Positions 8,541-12,977 of a stretch of DNA of 12,977 bases are shown here, in pieces. This stretch comes from Planctomycetota bacterium. Its GTDB lineage: Bacteria > Planctomycetota > Phycisphaerae > WQYP01 > JAJZKY01. Both the position numbers and the translations under genes were made by a program. The notes under the pieces are model-generated. The model saw only the letters and a program-made list of their open reading frames with translations, was not told the DNA's origin and searched no databases. The DNA lies in contig JAJZKY010000048.1 in the NCBI GenBank assembly GCA_021803885.1, positions 1 through 12,977 of the forward strand, written 5' to 3'. How positions within the stretch are numbered: the stretch's first letter is position 1; each line of letters starts with the position of its first letter.

Positions 8541-8576
8541 AGGGGTGGGATTCATTCATGGATCCCGCCCCTTTTT
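8541..8576 (+). terminator. Intrinsic terminator after the TonB-dependent receptor gene
   Basis: AGGGGTGGGAT (8541-8551) pairs with ATCCCGCCCCT (8562-8572), giving an 11-bp stem with one G-U wobble and a 10-nt loop, followed by TTTT (8573-8576). It begins 30 bp after the TGA stop. A second small palindrome, GCCGC-t-GCGGC, lies just before it. Confidence 0.88.
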
Positions 8577-8629
8577 ATGGTAGCCATAAATGTATTATTT
8601 AGTACATATTTTTGTCGCATTTGGCTTCA

Positions 8630-8735
8630 GGGGCGGGATGGGGGGCAGATGATTTCGATTTATCTGACCCCAATTTTAAATTGATTCTAAAGGACTTAAC
8701 TCTCTGGGGGCGGGATGGGCAGATACTTTCGGATT
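8630..8735 (+). repeat. Imperfect direct repeat starting GGGGCGGGATGGG
   Basis: The 13-mer occurs at 8630-8642 and again at 8707-8719, 77 bp apart. Similarity continues after a 3-nt gap in the second copy: CAGATgatTTCGatt against CAGATactTTCGgatt, to about 8662 and 8735. The origin is unknown; a small duplication is plausible. Confidence 0.55.
8641..8677 (+). terminator. GC-rich hairpin followed by AATTTT, possible weak terminator
   Basis: GGGG (8641-8644) pairs with CCCC (8668-8671), and CAGAT (8646-8650) with ATCTG (8662-8666), with one G-A mismatch between the two stems and an 11-nt loop. AATTTT follows. It may be a backup terminator for the receptor gene or a structured RNA element; the T-tract is poor. 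Confidence 0.35.
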
Positions 8736-9055
8736 TTTTGAAAATTCAAGGGTTCAAAAGGCATAATTTTTCGCATTTCTTCTTTTCAAATTGAATCCCG
8801 GAATTTTTCAGGTTGAACTGCATTTTTAGCCACTGCCGGCCCAGCTCGATCGCTGAATGCATGAACTTCGGATTCAGTCTGCTCAGCTCACTGTGCAGGC
8901 TTTCCTTCGTTCCATACGAAGCCCCGGTCGAGTCGCTGGCCGGATGCTGGAATGGCGAAGCAAAAAAGTTGCCCGCCACTCTTGACTTTTTCGCGTTTGT
9001 TAAATATGCAAAATGTCCGGAATTGCTTATTCCTTGATGTGGGCCTTCGTTACCT

Positions 9056-10267
9056 TTGCTATCCCTGGTTCGTACAGTATGGGTGTTTGGTCAGGTCAGA
9101 AGGTTGAACATTCAGCTTCCATTCAGCTTCCAGCTTTCGCACCTCCGCATTCGGCTGGCTGTGGTTTTACTTTTCGTGACCGTGGGATTAACGGCACAGA
9201 CTCCATCGGCTCCACAATCCGCACCCGTAAAACCTGATTTTCCCGCTCATTGGCGGCCCAAATTTGGCGGCCCGCCCGGCCTGCATTACGTCGGCGCTAA
9301 TGTCTGCATACAATGCCACCAGAATGAAGCTTCGCAGTTGCAAACCCCGATGGGCCTGGCCGGAAACCGCCCACAAGCAGTGAAATTATGGCGGCGCCAT
9401 CCCGATCTGCGTCTGAAGTATGATGGAAAAACTTTTCAGTTTCGGCACACGACCCAGGGCGAAATTTATAGTGACGCCGTACACAATTTAGCCTATGCCC
9501 GCAAATTGCTTTGGGCTTTTGGCGACAACGTCGAAGGCCAGACATACATATACCGGAAAAAAGGACACTATTACGAAAGCCGCATCAGCTATTACCCGCG
9601 CATCGCCGGGCTCTATGCCACCTTGGGTGACCTTCCCTTGCCCGCCTCGCTCTCCGGCGCGCTGGGCCGCCAGCTTTCCCCCAAAGAGTCCGAGAAGTGT
9701 TTTGTCTGCCATACCACCGGCAGCTTTCTGGCCGGCAAGTTCACTCCTGATCAGGCGCGAACGGGAGTGACCTGCGAGGACTGCCACGGCCCGGGTTCGG
9801 CGCATGTGGCCGCCATGCGGGCGGGAAATTTTTCCCACTTGCATATATATAATCCCGGCCGGCTTTCTTCCAATGGCCAGGTGGAATTCTGCGGCTCCTG
9901 CCATCGCACTCCCGGCATGGTCTTCAATTCGCAGTTCATAGGCATTGTTGATGTGCGGTTTCAGCCCTACCGGCTGACCCTGAGCCGCTGCTGGAACCCC
10001 AACGACCGCCGCATTGGCTGCCTGGCCTGCCATAACCCGCATCATCTGGTGCATGCGAATCCGGCCTGGTATGACTCCAAATGCCTGGCCTGTCATGTCA
10101 CTCAGGGCCAGCTTCCCACCCACGCCAAGCCCGGTCGCGCCTGCCCGGTGGCGCGGCATGATTGCGTCACCTGCCATATGCCCAAAACCCGGCTCCCGGG
10201 CGCGCATTTCCGCTTTGCCGATCACTTTATCCGCATCGTGCGCCCCGGCGAACCCTATCCGGGCTGA
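9056..10267 (+). CDS. Seven-heme exported c-type cytochrome
   Basis: 403 residues as read from a TTG at 9056. Seven C-x-x-C-H heme sites appear: residues 84-88, 215-219, 240-244, 279-283, 322-326, 343-347 and 370-374. The layout, with one early heme and six clustered in the C-terminal half, resembles cytochrome c554/multiheme proteins of periplasmic electron transfer. A hydrophobic export segment lies at about 34-46 ([13 protein letters not shown]). No strong ribosome site precedes TTG 9056; GTG 9083 and TTG 9104 are in-frame alternatives. An 11-bp tandem duplication near 9110-9131 makes the reading upstream of it doubtful. The protein should sit in the periplasm or be anchored to the membrane and pass electrons; donor and acceptor are unknown. 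It leads a row of same-strand redox genes. I am sure of the heme protein, not of the start. Confidence 0.9.
   Translation: MLSLVRTVWVFGQVRRLNIQLPFSFQLSHLRIRLAVVLLFVTVGLTAQTPSAPQSAPVKPDFPAHWRPKFGGPPGLHYVGANVCIQCHQNEASQLQTPMGLAGNRPQAVKLWRRHPDLRLKYDGKTFQFRHTTQGEIYSDAVHNLAYARKLLWAFGDNVEGQTYIYRKKGHYYESRISYYPRIAGLYATLGDLPLPASLSGALGRQLSPKESEKCFVCHTTGSFLAGKFTPDQARTGVTCEDCHGPGSAHVAAMRAGNFSHLHIYNPGRLSSNGQVEFCGSCHRTPGMVFNSQFIGIVDVRFQPYRLTLSRCWNPNDRRIGCLACHNPHHLVHANPAWYDSKCLACHVTQGQLPTHAKPGRACPVARHDCVTCHMPKTRLPGAHFRFADHFIRIVRPGEPYPG
9110..9131 (+). repeat. 11-bp tandem duplication near the cytochrome start
   Basis: ATTCAGCTTCC occurs twice back to back (9110-9120 and 9121-9131). The unit is not a multiple of three, so gain or loss of one copy shifts the frame of everything upstream. 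This matters for choosing the start of the heptaheme cytochrome. Confidence 0.8.
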
Positions 10268-10342
10268 TTCTTCTCTCCGCTTCTTCACCTCATCTTCTAT
10301 GCTGCTCGGCATTGCGGCTATATTGAAACCAGGCAGGCGGGC

Positions 10343-10816
10343 ATGGGAGATAAATTTTGGAATGGCGGATCCTGGAAATACTGGATTTTACTGTTGGGGA
10401 AAATCCTGGTCGTTGCCGGAATGGCATGGGGGTTGGGCTGGTTGGATGGCCGACTGATGCCCGCGCCGAATCAATTGCTGGCACACTGTTCGCGCCTGGG
10501 CACCGATTGGCCTTATACGCTGGTGATGGCGCTTTGCGGCCTGACTTCGTATTTGCTGCTGCGGCTGGCGCTCTGGGACCAGAAATTCCGCTGCCGCGTC
10601 TGTATGCGCCGTCTGCGCCTGCCCCAGGCCGAAGGAATGTATAGTTCGGTGCTGCTCGGCGGCACGCCTTATTGTGAATATGTCTGCACCTGGGGACACG
10701 GCAAACTCTTCGTCCCCGAACTGCATCTGGCCAGCAGCGGCAAGCCCATGTGGACCGGCTACGAAAGCCTTTGGGATAATTTGCTGCGCGCCGAAGAGGC
10801 CGCGGTGGAGAAATAA
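10343..10816 (+). CDS. Two-TM membrane protein with CxxC...CxxxC motif, uncharacterised
   Basis: 157 residues. An AGGCAGG-like ribosome site precedes the ATG. Two hydrophobic segments (about 14-35 and 57-77) are followed by a soluble tail with Cys84-x2-Cys87 (RCRVCMRRLRLP) and Cys111-x3-Cys115 (YCEYVCTWGHGKLF). That pattern looks like a small zinc-ribbon or redox Cys site. I recall similar hypothetical proteins in acidobacterial genomes, with a conserved CxxC..RRLR..EY.C..GHG core, but know no function. It starts 75 bp after the heptaheme cytochrome and ends 43 bp before the monoheme cytochrome gene. It is thus likely part of the same transcription unit. The orientation of the Cys tail (cytoplasm or periplasm) cannot be told from the sequence alone. 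Minus-strand frames here lack domain features. Confidence 0.8.
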   Translation: MGDKFWNGGSWKYWILLLGKILVVAGMAWGLGWLDGRLMPAPNQLLAHCSRLGTDWPYTLVMALCGLTSYLLLRLALWDQKFRCRVCMRRLRLPQAEGMYSSVLLGGTPYCEYVCTWGHGKLFVPELHLASSGKPMWTGYESLWDNLLRAEEAAVEK

Positions 10817-10859
10817 TCCCGGCAAAATTACCGGCTTGCTTTACAATGGCGGCAAGGCC

Positions 10860-11240
10860 ATGAAAACAAAATTTCCAATGCGTCTGGGCATAAAAGCGGC
10901 TGCACTGCTTGCTTTTAGTCTGGTTTTTTTTGCCGCGGGCAGCGCTTTCGCCGCGCATGCGGGCAATAGCAAGGCCGCGCGCGCCGCACATGATCAGTTC
11001 ATGGAAACCTGCTCCATGTGCCACGGCGCAGCCGGCAAGGGCTTTCCCGCCATTCACACCCCCAACTTTACCGACCCCCACTGGCAGGCCAGTCACACCG
11101 ATGCCCAACTCGAATCCGCCATCACCCACGGCAAATTGGGCTCCGGACGCATGCCGGCTTTTAAGGGCCAGTTGTCACCCCGGCAGATTGACGCGCTGGT
11201 TCGTTATGTAATTCGCGGCTTTGCCAAAAAACAGAAGTAG
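10860..11240 (+). CDS. Exported monoheme class I cytochrome c
   Basis: 126 residues from ATG 10860. This start gives a proper signal peptide (MKTKFPMRLGIKAAALLAFS, then a hydrophobic run ending near AFA at 31), with AAGG just before it; the same frame stays open back to 10674 without export features. One heme site is present, Cys51-x2-Cys54-His55 in ETCSMCHGAAGKG, with the likely distal ligand Met98 in SGRMPAFKG and a typical C-terminal helix (LSPRQIDALVRYVI). The size and the MPAFKGQLS motif fit soluble cytochromes of the CccA/c6/c551 kind, which carry single electrons in the periplasm. It lies 15 bp before the ATG of the selenoprotein peroxiredoxin, so the two are surely co-transcribed. Whether it supplies electrons to the peroxiredoxin is speculation. 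Confidence 0.93.
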   Translation: MKTKFPMRLGIKAAALLAFSLVFFAAGSAFAAHAGNSKAARAAHDQFMETCSMCHGAAGKGFPAIHTPNFTDPHWQASHTDAQLESAITHGKLGSGRMPAFKGQLSPRQIDALVRYVIRGFAKKQK

Positions 11241-11255
11241 AAAGGCGGTTTGCTC

Positions 11256-11855
11256 ATGCGCTTCACCGTTCCTTCGTGTTATCGCTCCTGCCGTGCTCCC
11301 GTTCTGGCCGGTCTGGCCGCGCTGACGCTGGCCGCTTCCCTGGCGGCGCAGATGCCGGCCATGGCGCAAACCCAGCTCAAGCCCGGCGACCGCGCCCCCA
11401 ACTTCCGCCTGCTGAGCGACCAATGGAGCCCGGTTTCCCTCGCGCAGTTCCGCGGCAAAGACAACGTGGTGCTGGCGATTTACGTGCTGGCCTTCACGCC
11501 CGGTTGAAAAAGCGAGCTCCAGGGCTATCAGTCTGATAGCGCAAAACTGAAAGCGCGGCATACGGTCGTGCTTGGCATGAGCATGGACTCTCCCGCCGCC
11601 AACGCTGCCTTTGCCAAACAGATCGGGGTCAAATTCCCCCTCCTCAGCGATCCCGATGGCCGCATCGAACGCCGCTACGGGGTGCTCTTGAAAAAAGCCG
11701 ATATCAAGGGCGTGGGCTACGAACTGGCCCGCCGCACCACCTTCGTGATTGATAAAAAAGGTATCATCCGCAACGTGGAAATCAGCAGCACCGCGCTCAA
11801 CCCCAATAATGCCGTGGCCTTTTGCCTGACCATGGCGCATGCAGGAAAGAAGTGA
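11256..11855 (+). CDS. Exported selenocysteine-containing peroxiredoxin (AhpC/TSA family), in-frame TGA at 11505-11507
   Basis: Read through TGA as selenocysteine this is one intact protein of 199 residues. The ATG at 11256 has AGGCGG 7 nt upstream. A signal peptide runs to about residue 37 (cleavage near AMA), so the enzyme is exported. The thioredoxin-fold body starts [15 protein letters not shown]. The active-site segment reads [11 protein letters not shown]84[10 protein letters not shown], with Sec exactly where peroxiredoxins carry the peroxidatic Cys (FTPGC). Downstream, [26 protein letters not shown] and the Arg-containing RRTTFVID are intact and in the same frame. It should reduce peroxides. 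The usual Pro seven residues before the catalytic position is Val here. One Cys remains in the mature part (AFCLTM, near the C-terminus). Decoding needs selA, selB, selC and selD elsewhere. The alternative is a pseudogene or a sequencing error at this one base. Confidence 0.88.
11505..11540 (+). promoter_or_regulatory. UGA selenocysteine codon with bacterial SECIS-like hairpin
   Basis: After TGA (11505-11507), GCTATCA (11524-11530) and TGATAGC (11534-11540) form a perfect 7-bp stem with the 3-nt loop GTC (11531-11533). Known bacterial SECIS elements lie just 3' of UGA, within the coding sequence, with a small apical loop about 16-37 nt away and a G among its first two bases. Here the loop begins after 23 nt and starts with G. 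All criteria are met by eye; folding energy was not computed. Confidence 0.8.
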
Positions 11856-12977
11856 AGACGGAAAATCAGGTCCAGAATCAACCACCCCTGGCCACCATCG
11901 CCCGATTGGGCGAATACGCGGGCGAAGAAGTATGTTTGCGCGGCTGGGTCTATAACCTGCGTGAGAGCGGTAAACTGCTTTTCCCCCAGTTTCGCGACGG
12001 GGCCGGCATCGTGCAGGGCGTGCTCTTTCAGAAAACCGCGCCTCCCGAACTCTTTGCCCGGGTTAAATCCCTGACTCAGGAAACCTCGGTCGAAGTTACG
12101 GGCAAAGTGCGCGCCGATGCCCGCGCTCCCGGCGGATACGAACTTGAAATCGCCGGGCTCGAAATCATCCAGCTCGTCCCGCCCGAGTCCCCGTATCCCA
12201 TCACGCCCAAGGAGCATGGCGTGGATTTTCTCATGGATCACCGCCATCTCTGGCTGCGCAGCCAGCGCCAGACGGCGATCCTGCGGGTTCGGCATGAGGT
12301 GATCCGCGCGGTGCGCGAGTTTTTAGATCACGATGGCTTCATTCTCGCCGACGCACCCATTCTCACCCCCGCCGCCTGCGAAGGCACCTCGACCTTATTC
12401 GAGGTCGGCTATTTCGACGACAAAGCCTATCTGACGCAGTCGGGCCAGCTCTATGCCGAAGCCGCGGCCATGGCGCTGGGCAAAACCTACTGCTTCGGCC
12501 CCACTTTTCGCGCCGAAAAAAGCAAAACCCGGCGGCACTTGACCGAGTTCTGGATGGTCGAGCCGGAAATGGCCTTCGCCCAGCTCGATGACGTCATGGC
12601 GCTGGCCGAGCGGCTGGTCGCCGGCGTGGTCGCGCGGGTGCTGCAGGCCTGTCCGCGCGAGCTGGCCGTGCTCGAACGCAATCTCGCTCCGATCGAGGCC
12701 GTGCAACTGCCGTTTCCCCGCATCAGCTACGATGAGGCTCTGGAGCGTCTGCGCGCCGCTGGCAGCCCGATCGAATGGGGCGGCGATCTCGGCGGCACGG
12801 ACGAAACTCTGCTGGCCCGGGAGTTTGACCGTCCCGTGATGGTGCACCGCTATCCCTCCCAGGTCAAAGCCTTTTACATGCAACCCGACCCCGTGCGGCC
12901 GGAAGTGGCGATGTGCGTGGACATGCTGGCGCCCGAAGGCTATGGTGAAATCATCGGCGGCAGCCAGCGCATTCACG
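11852..12977 (+). CDS. asnS: Asparaginyl-tRNA synthetase, C-terminus cut by window edge
   Basis: 375 codons are visible from GTG 11852 to the right edge. AGGA lies 6 nt before the GTG, and the start overlaps the peroxiredoxin stop as GTGA. This is a class IIb synthetase that charges tRNA-Asn with asparagine in the cytoplasm. The N-terminal anticodon-binding OB domain (about 12-110, [20 protein letters not shown]) is followed by the catalytic core: motif 1 region ([20 protein letters not shown]), [26 protein letters not shown], and motif 2 ([21 protein letters not shown], about 219-239). The [11 protein letters not shown] form marks AsnRS rather than AspRS. Motif 3 and the C-terminal part lie beyond the edge; about 60-90 residues are missing. 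A housekeeping gene directly coupled to a selenoprotein gene is unusual. Confidence 0.96.
   Translation, partial: MKTENQVQNQPPLATIARLGEYAGEEVCLRGWVYNLRESGKLLFPQFRDGAGIVQGVLFQKTAPPELFARVKSLTQETSVEVTGKVRADARAPGGYELEIAGLEIIQLVPPESPYPITPKEHGVDFLMDHRHLWLRSQRQTAILRVRHEVIRAVREFLDHDGFILADAPILTPAACEGTSTLFEVGYFDDKAYLTQSGQLYAEAAAMALGKTYCFGPTFRAEKSKTRRHLTEFWMVEPEMAFAQLDDVMALAERLVAGVVARVLQACPRELAVLERNLAPIEAVQLPFPRISYDEALERLRAAGSPIEWGGDLGGTDETLLAREFDRPVMVHRYPSQVKAFYMQPDPVRPEVAMCVDMLAPEGYGEIIGGSQRIH

Larger units (their letters stand above)
8577..9055. other. AT-richer intergenic stretch without a convincing gene
   Basis: About 480 bp between the receptor terminator and the heptaheme cytochrome. Its first half is visibly richer in A/T than the flanks. 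It holds a direct repeat (8630 and 8707) and a hairpin (8641-8671), listed separately. Short reading frames exist on both strands (for example 8746-8979 on the minus strand with a GTG start, and 8813-9037 on the plus strand). None has a ribosome site, a recognisable domain or clear codon bias. It could be decayed sequence or contain a small RNA. Confidence 0.5.

Noticed and set aside
8746..8979. Possible 77-residue minus-strand gene or transposase remnant
   Set aside because: It uses a GTG start with no ribosome site, and I could not recognise any transposase or other motif.
9488..10312. 274-residue minus-strand frame
   Set aside because: It is antisense to the heptaheme cytochrome, whose seven heme motifs fix the coding strand.
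10265..10345. Second selenocysteine codon joining the heptaheme cytochrome to the membrane protein (same frame, open through the gap)
   Set aside because: The TGA follows a natural end after the last heme, the linking residues match nothing I know, and the downstream gene has its own ATG and ribosome site.
10290..11129. 279-residue minus-strand frame
   Set aside because: It crosses several plus-strand genes with clear motifs and signal peptides, and has no ribosome site or recognisable domain.
11505..11507. TGA read as an ordinary nonsense mutation making a pseudogene
   Set aside because: It falls exactly on the catalytic Cys codon, the downstream frame is intact and conserved, and a well-placed SECIS-like hairpin follows. 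Sequencing error at this base cannot be fully excluded.
11717..12295. 192-residue minus-strand frame, and a second at 12395-12976
   Set aside because: Both are antisense to asnS and the peroxiredoxin 3' half, where the plus strand is conserved.

Overview
The window is GC-rich bacterial chromosome. I infer an Acidobacteriota-like (Terriglobia-type) organism. The reasons are a large TonB-dependent receptor with an N-terminal carboxypeptidase-regulatory-like domain, exported Cys-rich and multiheme proteins, and a small two-TM protein with a CxxC...CxxxC pattern of a kind I associate with that phylum. This placement rests on family recall, not on a search.

Layout. 1-822 (-): 5' part of an exported pectinesterase, cut by the left edge. 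1005-1286 (+): small exported protein with three C-x-C motifs, overlapping the next gene's stop by 4 bp. 1283-2263 (-): YheT-type alpha/beta hydrolase. 2304-4103 (-): lepA (elongation factor 4). 4282-5613 (-): NtrY-like sensor histidine kinase with no periplasmic sensor domain and no adjacent response regulator. 5614-5928: divergent control region with repeated ATTGTAACRAT-like sites around a plausible promoter. 5929-8511 (+): TonB-dependent receptor, closed by a strong intrinsic terminator. 8577-9055: AT-richer, apparently non-coding stretch with a direct repeat and a hairpin. 9056-10267 (+): seven-heme c-type cytochrome. 10343-10816 (+): two-TM Cys-motif protein. 10860-11240 (+): small monoheme cytochrome c. 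11256-11855 (+): exported peroxiredoxin with an in-frame TGA exactly at the peroxidatic Cys position. 11852-end (+): asnS (asparaginyl-tRNA synthetase), overlapping the peroxiredoxin by GTGA and cut by the right edge.

The main discovery is the peroxiredoxin. Read conventionally it is two broken ORFs. Read with UGA as selenocysteine it is one intact 199-residue protein with a signal peptide. A 7-bp hairpin with a G-first loop starts 16 nt after the TGA and its loop lies 23 nt after it, as expected of a bacterial SECIS element. The protein is therefore probably a periplasmic selenoprotein peroxidase, encoded in a row with two exported c-type cytochromes and a membrane protein. This suggests, without proof, a periplasmic peroxide/redox module, with asnS coupled behind it by the overlapping start.
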